Shown here: positions 17,246-26,070 of the stretch, one piece after another | How the letters are laid out: each line of letters begins with the position of its first letter | Position numbering within the stretch: the stretch's first letter is position 1 | From: CAIJNA01 sp964516815 | Lineage (GTDB): Bacteria; Campylobacterota; Campylobacteria; Campylobacterales; Arcobacteraceae | Length of the DNA stretch: 64,000 nt | Direction of reading: 5' to 3' | NCBI GenBank assembly: GCA_964516815.1 | Contig: CAZEXK010000006.1 | Span: 16,802-80,801, forward strand | The notes under the pieces: generated by a model | Seen by the model: only the letters and a program-made list of their open reading frames with translations | Told to the model about the DNA's origin: nothing | The model's database searches: none | Program-made: the position numbers and the translations under genes

Positions 17246-18573
17246 AATATATCTCCTATTGCTTCTACAAAGTTATCCATTTCTTCTTTTGTTCTTTTTT
17301 CTGTTACGCTTATTAAAACTTCATTAGTTTTGTTTTCATATAAATTTGATAGATTTATTCCCGCATAAAAATTTTTATTTGATAATTTTTCTAAAAATTT
17401 GCAGGAATCAAGATTTGTTTTTATAACAAATTCATTAAAAGTACTTTGTGTATTTACAATTTGTACATGATTTAATTTTGATAATTCATTTTTTAAGTAT
17501 TCAGTTTTATCTAAACATAATTGTGCCATTTGAGCAAAGCCATTTTTACCCAAAAGCGATAAAAATATAGTAGCTCGAAGTGCTAATAAGTTTTGGTTTG
17601 AACATATATTTGATGTAGCTCTTTGTCTTCTTATATGTTGTTCTCTTGCTTGCATAGTTAAAACAAAAAGTTCTTTACCATGTTTATCTAAAGTCTTACC
17701 TATGATTCTTCCAGGAATATTTCTTATGTATTCTTGTTTACTAGCAATCATTCCAAATGATGGACCACCAAAGCTTAAATAATTTCCTAAACATTGACCA
17801 TCTGCACTTACAATATCTACACCAATAGATGCTGGATCTTTTAATACACCAAGTGATACTGCATATGCACTCATAACACTTAAAGCTTTATGTTCATGCA
17901 GCTTATTACTTATATTTGTAAAGTCTTGTATTGTTCCAAAAAAGTTTGGATTTTGAAACATATAAGCTGCTATTGTATCATCTATCATTTCTTCTACTTT
18001 AGAAAAATCACTTATGTCTTCTTTGCATGATACAACTTGTACTTCAATATCTCTAAAAGATAAATATGTCTGTACTACTTTTATATAATTTGGATTAACT
18101 GAAGCATCTATTAAAATTTTATTTCTTTTAGTAATTCTAACAGCCATTAAAGCAGCTTCAGCAAATGCAGTAGCACCGTCATACATAGAGGCATTTGAAA
18201 CATCCATTCCCGTAATTTCACATATTAAACTTTGATATTCATATAATACTTGTAATGTTCCTTGCGAAGCTTCTGCTTGATAAGGAGTATAAGCTGTGTA
18301 ATATTCACTTCTAGAAGACAAAGCATCAACTGCACTTGGTACAATATGATCATAATATCCTCCTCCCATAAACATTGTTTTATTAGTAACATTTTTGTTT
18401 GCAAGAGCCTTAAATTTTGAAAAAACTGAAAATTCATCTAATCCTTTGGGTAAGTCAAGTCCTGATATCTTTAAACTATTTGGAACAGAAGCAAATAAAT
18501 CAGATTCATTTTGCAATCCTATTACATCGAGCATCTCTTTTGTTTCATGCGAAGTATGAGGAGTATATGGCAT
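17242..18573 (-). CDS. gcvPA: Glycine dehydrogenase (decarboxylating) subunit 1
   Basis: A 443-residue N-terminal-half P-protein subunit. It shows MPYTPHTSHE at the start and FMGGGYYDHIVPSAVD, SEYYTAYTPYQAEASQGTLQ and FGGPSFGM, all landmark segments of this subunit, which lacks the PLP-binding Lys and shapes the active site of the partner. It follows gcvH by 9 bp and overlaps gcvPB by 4 bp. No defect is visible. Confidence 0.95.
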   Translation of the reverse strand: MPYTPHTSHETKEMLDVIGLQNESDLFASVPNSLKISGLDLPKGLDEFSVFSKFKALANKNVTNKTMFMGGGYYDHIVPSAVDALSSRSEYYTAYTPYQAEASQGTLQVLYEYQSLICEITGMDVSNASMYDGATAFAEAALMAVRITKRNKILIDASVNPNYIKVVQTYLSFRDIEVQVVSCKEDISDFSKVEEMIDDTIAAYMFQNPNFFGTIQDFTNISNKLHEHKALSVMSAYAVSLGVLKDPASIGVDIVSADGQCLGNYLSFGGPSFGMIASKQEYIRNIPGRIIGKTLDKHGKELFVLTMQAREQHIRRQRATSNICSNQNLLALRATIFLSLLGKNGFAQMAQLCLDKTEYLKNELSKLNHVQIVNTQSTFNEFVIKTNLDSCKFLEKLSNKNFYAGINLSNLYENKTNEVLISVTEKRTKEEMDNFVEAIGDIL

Positions 18574-18582
18574 AATCTAACC

Positions 18583-18948
18583 TTATAATGTTGCACAAAA
18601 TGTAGTGTATTCTTCTTCACTCATTAAAGAATCAAGTTCACTTACATCACTAAGTTTTATTTTAAAGATAGTTATATTCAAAGCATTTTCATTTAAAGAT
18701 TCAGGTTCATCTAATAAACTCTCATTTATTTCACTAACATTACCAGAAACTGGAGTATATATATCAGACGCAGCCTTAACAGATTCAATAAAAGCAACAC
18801 TATCTCCAATACTAACATTGGTATCTAATTCAGGTAATTCAATAAATGTTATATCTCCTAATTGTTCTACTGCGTAATTTGAAATTCCTATACTTGCTAT
18901 ATCTTCTTGAACTTCAACCCATTCATGCTCTTCATTATATCTTTTCAT
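18583..18948 (-). CDS. gcvH: Glycine cleavage system H protein
   Basis: A 121-residue lipoyl carrier that shuttles the aminomethyl group between P-, T- and L-proteins. The lipoyl attachment Lys is K58 in FIESVKAASD, within a normal lipoyl-domain hairpin, and EEHEWV near the N-terminus is a GcvH hallmark. It is slightly shorter than the usual 125-130 residues. It lies between gcvT and gcvPA with short spacers, in the same operon as lplA and lipA, which would modify it. Confidence 0.95.
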   Translation of the reverse strand: MKRYNEEHEWVEVQEDIASIGISNYAVEQLGDITFIELPELDTNVSIGDSVAFIESVKAASDIYTPVSGNVSEINESLLDEPESLNENALNITIFKIKLSDVSELDSLMSEEEYTTFCATL

Positions 18949-18968
18949 TATATTTCCTTTATTGATTA

Positions 18969-20039
18969 TTATTTTTTTATAAAAGGAAGTGTAGCAATAT
19001 TTGCATCAATCTTACCTCTTTCATCTCTTAATTCAAATGCTTTATTCTCATTGAACTTATCTATTGTAATCATTACAAAGCCTATTCCACATTTTGCTAT
19101 AGGTGAATACGCACCAGAAGTCACAAATCCGACATTTACGCCATCTTGAAAAGCATGAAAATCTTTTCTTGCACTTCTTCGTGAGGTGGTTTTAAAAGGT
19201 AGTAAAATTCTTTTTAAACCATCTTCTTTTTGCTTGCTTAATGCATCCATTCCAACGTATTGTCTTTTTAAGTTTACAAACATTGATAGATTTGCTTCAA
19301 GAGGTGAGATATTTTCATTTAAGTCATTACCATATAAGCTATAGCCCATCTCTAATCTTAATATATCTCTTGCTCCTAAACCAGCAGGTTTAACACCATC
19401 TTTAATTAATGCATCCCATAACTTCACAGAAGTACTACTATTTACATACAACTCATATCCTAACTCACCAGTATAACCTGTACGACTTAAAATACAATCT
19501 TCTTGAAAAATTTTTGTTTGTACAAATGAGAAAAATTTTAATTCATCTAAATCTATATCAAAATATTTTTGTAATATATCTTTTGAATTTGGACCTTGAA
19601 CATCAAGTTTTGCATAGTTTAAAGATTCATCTTTTAACGTTCCACTTGTCATTCTTGATGTTATAGTATCAAAATCAATTTGTCTTCTTGATGCGTTAAC
19701 AACTATCATTAATTCATCTGGACTTAATTTGTATATGATTAAGTCATCTATAACTCCACCATGTTCATTTAGTAAAAATCCATATTTACATTTTTGAACC
19801 CGTAGAGCTTCAATATTGATACTAGTAGCTTCATTAATCCCTGATGTTTTAATATTTCCTTTGAAAAAAAATTCACCCATATGAGAAGTGTCAAATAATG
19901 CTACATTTTCTCGACAATATCCGTGTTCATTTATTATTCCATCAAATTGTATTGGCATATCCCATCCACAAAAACTTACATTTTTTGTTTTTAATTCTTG
20001 CTGTCTACCGTATAGCGGTGTTTTTAGGAGTTCTTGCAT
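18969..20039 (-). CDS. gcvT: Aminomethyltransferase (glycine cleavage T protein)
   Basis: A protein of about 356 residues that releases ammonia and forms 5,10-methylene-tetrahydrofolate from the aminomethyl-loaded H protein. It contains the folate-binding NEHGGVIDDLIIYK segment, RTGYTGELGYELY and the GLGARDILRLEMGY motif. An upstream in-frame ATG at 20057 would add MQERQE, which repeats the true N-terminus MQELLK. GAAAGG stands 8 bp before the ATG at 20039, so I prefer that start. It is the first gene of the seven-gene gcv/lip operon. Confidence 0.93.
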   Translation of the reverse strand: MQELLKTPLYGRQQELKTKNVSFCGWDMPIQFDGIINEHGYCRENVALFDTSHMGEFFFKGNIKTSGINEATSINIEALRVQKCKYGFLLNEHGGVIDDLIIYKLSPDELMIVVNASRRQIDFDTITSRMTSGTLKDESLNYAKLDVQGPNSKDILQKYFDIDLDELKFFSFVQTKIFQEDCILSRTGYTGELGYELYVNSSTSVKLWDALIKDGVKPAGLGARDILRLEMGYSLYGNDLNENISPLEANLSMFVNLKRQYVGMDALSKQKEDGLKRILLPFKTTSRRSARKDFHAFQDGVNVGFVTSGAYSPIAKCGIGFVMITIDKFNENKAFELRDERGKIDANIATLPFIKK

Positions 20040-20066
20040 TTCTTGCCTTTCTTGCATTTCTTGATA
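20031..20066. repeat. 9-bp tandem repeat over the gcvT start
   Basis: Units ttcttgcat, ttcttgcct, ttcttgcat and ttcttgata lie end to end at 20031-20066. On the coding strand this repeats ATGCAAGAA, producing two alternative in-frame ATG starts 18 bp apart, with the ribosome binding site GAAAGG formed by the variant unit between them. Copy-number change by slippage would stay in frame but alter the initiation region. Confidence 0.8.
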
Positions 20067-20094
20067 ATATTATAGTATAAAGTTTATTAACTTT

Positions 20095-20985
20095 TTAGAA
20101 ATTATATTTTATTCCTAGTTCAAATGAGGTTTTTTTCTTGTGTTTTATATAAGAAATATTTTGAGATGATATAACTTTTGTTTTAAAATTGTATTTTCTA
20201 AATGAAAATTGAGAGTATGTTGAAAAATTATTATTTAATTTGTATGATGCACCAGTTTGAATACCAAATAATTTTGTTTTTAAATCATGATTACTTGTTT
20301 TGGCATTTGTTCTAGGATCTATTTTCCAATCCATAAATGATTGACCAGCTGAAATACCTATATAAGGGTCTAAAGGTAGCTTAAAAATATAATTTAGTGA
20401 TGCGTACAATGAGTATATATTCACATCACTTAAGTTAGTTTTCTCATAATTTAAAGAAGCAGCATAACGATTATAAAAATATTTACCAACTTTAATGTTA
20501 AATCCTTTGCCACTTGTATCCATTGTATGTGCTAAATTAGTTTTCCCTACAGTGTCATTTTGTCTTACATTCATTGAAAATGTATTTAATCCCAAAGCTA
20601 TAAAATAATTGTTTATATTGTTAATGGATTGCTTTATAATATTTGGATCTTTATGCGGTTTTATAATATGTTGCATACCTGTCATATTTTTTTTATATCC
20701 ATGTTTTTGAGAGATTAAATAATTTGATAATGTTTGGAATGATTTGCCTTGTTTTTCGTATAAAGCTGTGAGTTCTTTTGTTTTATATTGTATCTGATTA
20801 CTGTTATATGTGCCTATACTTCTTTTTTTTATATAATATACACTGTCTTGAATTTTACACCAATTATATTTATCACAAGATTTTATATTTACATTTTTGC
20901 CAGATTCAATAAAGGAGGAAATGTTACTAGCATATAAAGTGTAAGGCAATAAAATTACAAAATGAATTTTTAATATTGTTTTCAT
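20095..20985 (-). CDS. Outer-membrane beta-barrel protein with SH3-like N-terminal segment
   Basis: A 296-residue exported protein with a signal peptide of about 20 residues. Residues 30-57 (VNIKSCDKYNWCKI then YYIKKRSI) resemble a bacterial SH3 repeat with its paired Cys. Residues 130-296 alternate in short amphipathic strands and end in Phe (GIKYNF), the classic outer-membrane barrel terminus. The strands GFNIKVGKYFYNRYAASLNY and DPYIGISAGQSFMDWKID look like an 8-stranded OmpA/OmpW-type barrel. It starts on the last base of the lipoprotein gene stop, so the two are coupled. A role in anchoring the large surface protein is suggested by position only. Confidence 0.6.
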   Translation of the reverse strand: MKTILKIHFVILLPYTLYASNISSFIESGKNVNIKSCDKYNWCKIQDSVYYIKKRSIGTYNSNQIQYKTKELTALYEKQGKSFQTLSNYLISQKHGYKKNMTGMQHIIKPHKDPNIIKQSINNINNYFIALGLNTFSMNVRQNDTVGKTNLAHTMDTSGKGFNIKVGKYFYNRYAASLNYEKTNLSDVNIYSLYASLNYIFKLPLDPYIGISAGQSFMDWKIDPRTNAKTSNHDLKTKLFGIQTGASYKLNNNFSTYSQFSFRKYNFKTKVISSQNISYIKHKKKTSFELGIKYNF

Positions 20986-21269
20986 TATTCTTCTCTTAGT
21001 AAATGTGCAGATCCACTTTTAACGCAGACTTTTTTTTGCTTGTTTGTATTGTGAATTATATTTACTATAGTATCTTTTTGTGTATTAACCAAAGTATCAT
21101 TGTCTAATATTTTTGTGTACGTTGGATTACTATCATCACATGGCTCTACATTTTTTTGCGTCAATGGATTACTACCATCTCCTCCAAAAACTGTACTTTG
21201 TTCACCACTCCCACAAGAAGTTATTAATAGTGAGATAAAAATAATTACTACTAAATATATATTACGCAT
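20985..21269 (-). CDS. Small lipoprotein of the surface operon
   Basis: A protein of about 94 residues with a lipobox (LLITSC) after a hydrophobic stretch, so it is probably lipid-anchored. An in-frame GTG at 21275 is possible, but AAGGAG is well spaced for the ATG at 21269. The mature part holds Gly/Ser near the anchor, then two Cys (CDDSNPTYTKILDND and KKVCVKSG) that could form a disulfide. I do not recognise a family. It starts 9 bp after the stop of the large repeat protein and shares its last base with the barrel gene, which makes a three-gene operon. Confidence 0.6.
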   Translation of the reverse strand: MRNIYLVVIIFISLLITSCGSGEQSTVFGGDGSNPLTQKNVEPCDDSNPTYTKILDNDTLVNTQKDTIVNIIHNTNKQKKVCVKSGSAHLLREE

Positions 21270-21278
21270 AAACACTCC

Positions 21279-23178
21279 TTAAAACTGTATTGCTTTACTC
21301 AATGGAGTAATAGTTATAATTTCTATTTCTCCTTGAACTTCTTGTATAATTATATCGTGACTGATTTCATAATTTGAATAATTTGTTATAAATTCTTCTA
21401 ATACACTATTATCTTCACATGAAATAGTATTTAATTCTGTTCTAGTTGTACCTTCTACTGAAGTTGTAACTAAGGCCTCTTTGTAAGTGTTGTTGTTTCC
21501 GCAAGAGTTACGAACATGTGTTGATATATCGCCATTTACTAATAGTGTAGTTTTTGCACCTGCTATTTTGTATTGTGCTTTTGATATATATCCATTTACT
21601 TCAGTTGTATGTGTAGCTTGACCATTTGCATGTGCATCTATTTGTATAAATACATTTTCATTTTTACTATTTAGTATTTTAATATTTGATACTATTTTAA
21701 CTTGATCATTTTCATCTTTAATTATATTTGTTTTTGCACCTTGTATATTTAATATAGCATTTGTTTGTGTACCATTTATATCCAAACTATGAGTAGAAAT
21801 TCCTTCATTAGTTGAATTAACTAATGCAGTTGTATTTGATAATTCATGTCTAAATGATATAAATGAACCGCTTGAGTTTAAATCTAATTTAGAACCTAAT
21901 AACTCACTCTTTGCATGAGTATTTATATTAGAATTATTTATATCATATTGTACTTCTCCATTTAAAAAGTTATTTATAATAATAGTTGATGATAGAGCTG
22001 TAACTTTTGTAGTTACTGCACCAGTTTCACCATTGCTAATTCTAGTAATATTTTCATCCCCAATTGATAATGCAATATCTGAAATTGTATTAATATTATC
22101 ACCATTAGAATCAGTGATACCTATTTCTACATGTCTTATATTTGGTATTTGTAAATTAACTAATTTTAATTTATTTTGTAATTCCAAATATGTTTGATTT
22201 GCAGTGTGTACATTTGAAGATATGGTTTGATTATCATTATTTATATTATAACTAGTAAAATCATCATTATTATTAGCAGATATCACAAATTGTAAAGATT
22301 CTAAAGTATTATTAATATCACTAAATGTAGTTTTAGTATTAATATCCCCCTGCGCACTAATTTCTATTGTAGCTCCAGCCTTATGTAAAGATACAAAAGT
22401 AATATTACTGTCTTGTATTTTTGTAAAAACAGTTGTTTCTCCTTTGCAGTCTACAATGGCAGTTGTATTAGTCTCTTTGGAATTATTATTAATAAAATTT
22501 GACGTATATTTTGCGGTATTATTTGTGGAAATTTCTAATAAAGTGTTAGGCATAAAAGTGTTGTCCATAAGTGAAGTTAGACTTGTATTAATATCACTAT
22601 TATCATCACTATTTATTGTATTTATTGTTGATATACTACTACCGTTTGATGATAATTGTGTATTGTATGAACACGTTTTATTATTAGTTGTTATTGCTGA
22701 TGTTTGAACATTGATATTACCATTCTCATGTATAATAACATTTGCTCCTGGATTTAGGATTGATAAAGCTTGATTTCCATTTGATTCATTTAAGTCAATA
22801 TATAATGCTCCTTGAGAATTTACAGTAAATACTGCATTTGGAGTAAATGTAGTAAATCTAGAATTATTAATATCAACATTATTTACTAAAACATCTGTAA
22901 AAGTTATAGTTGTATTTGTTTCATTATTATTTGAATAAAAAATGATACTAGAAGTATTATCCTCATTATTAATGATATTTTGATTTTTTTCATATACTGT
23001 TAATGTAAATGTTTGATATGAAGTAGCAGTTCCATCTGTAACAGATAAGTTAATATCATGACTTCCTACATGTTCATTTAAAGGTGTACCACTTAAAACA
23101 TTATTAGTAACACTTAACCAAGCAGTAGTATCACTTTGTAAAGCTAAAGTTAAAGTATCATTATCATCATCACTTAAA
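21279..23178 (-). CDS. Large surface repeat protein, C-terminal part (5' side lost in scaffold gap)
   Basis: About 630 readable residues between the N run and the stop. The first 75 or so complete an Ig/cadherin-like domain (LSVTDGTATSYQTFTLTV). The rest is Asn/Thr/Ser-rich beta-repeat sequence in which AGAKT/QGAKT-like segments recur every 80-100 residues (HKAGATIEIS, IQGAKTNII, IAGAKTTLL), each followed by a short DGDISTHV-like strand. It ends TPLSKAIQF without a recognisable anchor. It is the continuation of the gene at 23279-24918; the frames do not match across the 100 N because the gap length is arbitrary. Adhesion or surface coating is likely, but not shown. Confidence 0.7.
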
Positions 23179-23368
23179 NNNNNNNNNNNNNNNNNNNNNN
23201 NNNNNNNNNNNNNNNNNNNNNNNNNNNNNNNNNNNNNNNNNNNNNNNNNNNNNNNNNNNNNNNNNNNNNNNNNNNNNNCCACTTAAAACATTATTAGTAA
23301 CACTTAACCAAGGAGTAGTATCACTTTGTAAAGTTAAAGTTAAAGTATCATTATCATTATCACTTAAA
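23091..23368. repeat. Direct repeat flanking the scaffold gap
   Basis: The 88 bp at 23091-23178 and the 88 bp at 23281-23368 are the same sequence with three substitutions, lying on either side of the N run. They encode the same part of an Ig/cadherin-like domain. This shows that tandem, nearly identical domain repeats broke the assembly here and that the true copy number is unknown. Confidence 0.9.
23179..23278. other. Scaffold gap (100 N)
   Basis: Exactly 100 N, the conventional placeholder for a gap of unknown size. It falls inside the large repeat gene. Any protein translated through it contains meaningless residues. Confidence 0.98.
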
Positions 23369-24918
23369 GTTGGAGTTAATGAATATAAAGTATCTTCATT
23401 AATTACCTGATCAGAAATATCAGTTAATACAGGTTTATTATTAAGTGCAAACATAAATATCATACTTTTAGTTTGATTACCATCATTAATAGTAACATTT
23501 ATATCTGTGCTTCCTACAGCATTATTTTTTGGATTAATTTGTAGAGTGTATACTTTTTCATAAACACGGACAAGTCCACTATTAAGAGCTATATTATCAT
23601 TACCACTTGCACTAACTGCAATTTTATTTCCATCGCTATTTAATGATACTGATTCACCAGTAAAATCATAATGATTTTCTCCATCTATATCACTTCCAAA
23701 TTGTATCCAAGAATTACCATCGTAATTAAAAACACGAGCATGACCTCTTCTTGTTCCACCAGCTTTGTTTAGTTCTGCTCCAATAGCAAGAGTTTTACCA
23801 TCGTCACTTAAAGAAATACTATTACCACTTGCACTTTTAATGTCTTCTCCATTAATGTCTTCACCCATCTGGCTCCAAACATCATTGTTTTTTTGATAAA
23901 CACGTACATGGCCATATTTTGCATTGGGTCCATTGCTTGAAAGACCTCTATTTTGACGCGCTGCTATAGCAATTATAGTTGCATTAGCACGTAAAGATAC
24001 ACTAAATCCACTTTTATCTTTACTATATTCTCCCAAAAATTCTTTTTTTAGAACCCACAAATTTGTAAGGTTATCGAATGAAAAAAGACGAACACTACCA
24101 CTATTAAGACCACCGTCATCATTGTTAATAGCACCTACTGCCAAATGCTCACCATCTTTACTAAGTGACAGTGAGTATCCAAATTGATCGCTAGCTTTAA
24201 TTCCATACTTGAGATCACCTTTTTGACTCCAGTTTGAACCATTAAATTTGTAAACCATAATACGACCAGTATTTTTAGAATGATGTTTTGATCCAAGTGC
24301 AATGGTATCTCCGTTGGCACTTAAAGATATTGAATAAGCAAGTTGAAAATCAGCTGTAAATTCATTACCTTTTAGATTCCAATTTGAACCATCATAAGCA
24401 TAAACACGAACATATCCTTTACCCTTATTTTTCTTATTTGAACTTATTGCAACAGTATTACCATCATCACTCAAAGATACAAACTGACCATTTTGGTCAA
24501 AGTTTTTCTTACCAATTATTTCTAAACCTTTTTGTTGCCATATATTGTTTGTAAGTTCATATATACGAACTTTTCCTTTATTATTAGCTCCATTATTAGC
24601 TCCACTAGCACCAACGGCTATAGTCATTCCATCAGAACTAATAGCAACGCTTCTACCATTTTTGTCATTAACAACGTCGCCATTAATATCATTTCCTAGT
24701 TGTTCCCATGTTTTGTTAATAGAAATGTCTGCTATATTTGGATTGCTTTGAGTTACTGATATATTTAGGTTGCTTCCAGTTGTAAGAAGTTTGATATTTG
24801 TTGTTGAAGAAGTAGGTGTCATTATAACATCATCATTTTGGGCTATGCTTAATAAAGAAGCATTTAAATAGCCACTTGATAAAAAAATTATAAATATAAC
24901 TTTTACATAGTTAAACAT
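23279..24918 (-). CDS. Large surface repeat protein, N-terminal part (3' side lost in scaffold gap)
   Basis: The start at 24918 (second of two ATGs, after GGAG) gives a signal peptide (MFNYVKVIFIIFLSSGYLNA). Next come about seven repeats of about 50 residues with the pattern G-x-SVSLS-DG-x-T-IAIG plus a RVY/W-QKG strand (for example SVAISSDGMTIAVGAS and SISLSDDGKTLAIGAE), resembling FG-GAP/beta-propeller blades of integrin-alpha type. An Ig/cadherin-like domain (NKPVLTDISDQVINEDTLY, then DNDNDTLTLTLQ) runs into the gap. Longer upstream frames (to 25026) lack a ribosome site and would bury the signal peptide. It is probably secreted or surface-exposed. It heads the operon with the lipoprotein and barrel genes. 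Confidence 0.75.
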
Positions 24919-25152
24919 CATTTCTCCATTTTTAGTACTTAATATTATATAATAATAAAAATAAGTTAATTGCAATAAATACTTGTATAAAGGTATTTTA
25001 AAAAAAATATTAACTTTTTGTAACATTAAGAAATAAAAAAGTGTTTAAATTGAATATTTAAGATTATTTTTTTTATTTTATGCAATGAGTTAATTTAATT
25101 TATGATGAGAAGTTACGCTAATATTTTGTTTTATATATGTTCCATATCTTAA

Positions 25153-25320
25153 CTTTCGCACCTAAGACCAAGCAGTTTTGCGGTTACATCTTTTATTGGT
25201 GCTGGAATAGTTAAAAAAGATGGTGAGTTTGTGGTATTAAAAGCAAATATGAGTAGAAGTGCTAGAATAATTATGAACGGTCATGTTCACGTTGCACATG
25301 AATTTTTAAATATAAAATAA
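25153..25320 (+). pseudogene. Remnant of an unidentified gene (3' end only)
   Basis: A short plus-strand open stretch of 55 codons with protein-like composition (RPSSFAVTSFIGAGIVKKD, then FVVLKANMSRSARIIMNGHV) and a normal stop. It follows an in-frame TAA and has no start codon near its beginning and no ribosome binding site. It is followed closely by a good terminator. It looks like the surviving C-terminus of a lost gene. I do not recognise the family. Confidence 0.4.
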
Positions 25321-25344
25321 ATTGTTTTTATAAATTTTTGGCTA

Positions 25345-25378
25345 AAAAAAACCTATTACAAAAGTAATAGGTTTTTTT
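25345..25378. terminator. Bidirectional terminator between the remnant and ahpC
   Basis: A perfect 15-bp stem (25345-25359 with 25364-25378), AAAA loop, with A and T runs on the outer flanks. It stands between the plus-strand remnant (stop 25320) and the minus-strand peroxiredoxin (stop 25398) and would end both transcripts. Confidence 0.8.
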
Positions 25379-25397
25379 GATACTTATTTATAAAATG

Positions 25398-25994
25398 TTA
25401 TAAAGAATCTTCATGTGTTGCTAAATATTCAGCTACACCTTCTGTAGATGCTTTCATTCCATCATCACCTTTAACCCAACCAGCAGGACATACTTCACCA
25501 TGCTCATTAGTAAATAACATAGTATCAACCATTCTAATCATTTCATCAATGTTTCTTCCAAGTGGTAAGTCATTGATTACTGCATGTCTTATTGTACCAT
25601 CTGCATCAATTAAAAAAGAACCTCTAAGAGCTACTCCTCCATCTAATAATACATCATAATCTTTAGAAATTTGTTTAGTTAAATCTGCAACTAATGGCAT
25701 TTCAACTCTTCCAATACCACCATTGTTTACTGGTGTTTCTCTCCATGCGAAGTGTGAAAATTGAGAATCAACAGATACTCCAATTACATTTACTCCTCTT
25801 TGCTTGAAATCTTTAACTCTTTTTGAAAAAGCAATTATCTCAGATGGACATACAAAAGTAAAATCTAATGGGTAAAAGAATAATACTGTTCCTTTTTCTC
25901 CATAATTCTCACTTAATTTAAAATCATCAACGATTGATCCATCTGCTAACACTGTTGTTGCTGTAAAATCTGGTGCTTGTTTTGTTACTAACAT
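25398..25994 (-). CDS. ahpC: 2-Cys peroxiredoxin (AhpC type)
   Basis: A 198-residue typical 2-Cys peroxiredoxin that reduces H2O2 and organic peroxides. The peroxidatic Cys is C49 in DFTFVCPSEI and the resolving Cys is C169 in GEVCPAGW. The GGIGRV and C-terminal YF-like regions are those of the Prx1/AhpC subgroup. The C-terminal extension is short (ATHEDSL). No AhpF lies nearby; Campylobacterota enzymes are usually reduced by thioredoxin. It is transcribed alone, with a terminator at its 3' end and AAGGAAA before the start. Confidence 0.93.
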   Translation of the reverse strand: MLVTKQAPDFTATTVLADGSIVDDFKLSENYGEKGTVLFFYPLDFTFVCPSEIIAFSKRVKDFKQRGVNVIGVSVDSQFSHFAWRETPVNNGGIGRVEMPLVADLTKQISKDYDVLLDGGVALRGSFLIDADGTIRHAVINDLPLGRNIDEMIRMVDTMLFTNEHGEVCPAGWVKGDDGMKASTEGVAEYLATHEDSL

Positions 25995-26070
25995 ATTTAT
26001 TTCCTTGTTTTATTTTTGACATTCTATCTTATTATAATTAAGATTAGATTATTTATTTCAATGTAATATT

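Noticed and set aside
23170..23282. Two separate genes meeting at the N run
   Set aside because: The boundary residues are translated from N. Flanking repeats and domain continuity show one gene interrupted by a gap.
24921..25026. Longer N-terminus of the giant surface protein starting at 25026
   Set aside because: It would put 35 extra residues before the signal peptide, and no ribosome site precedes it, while GGAGAA precedes the ATG pair at 24921/24918.
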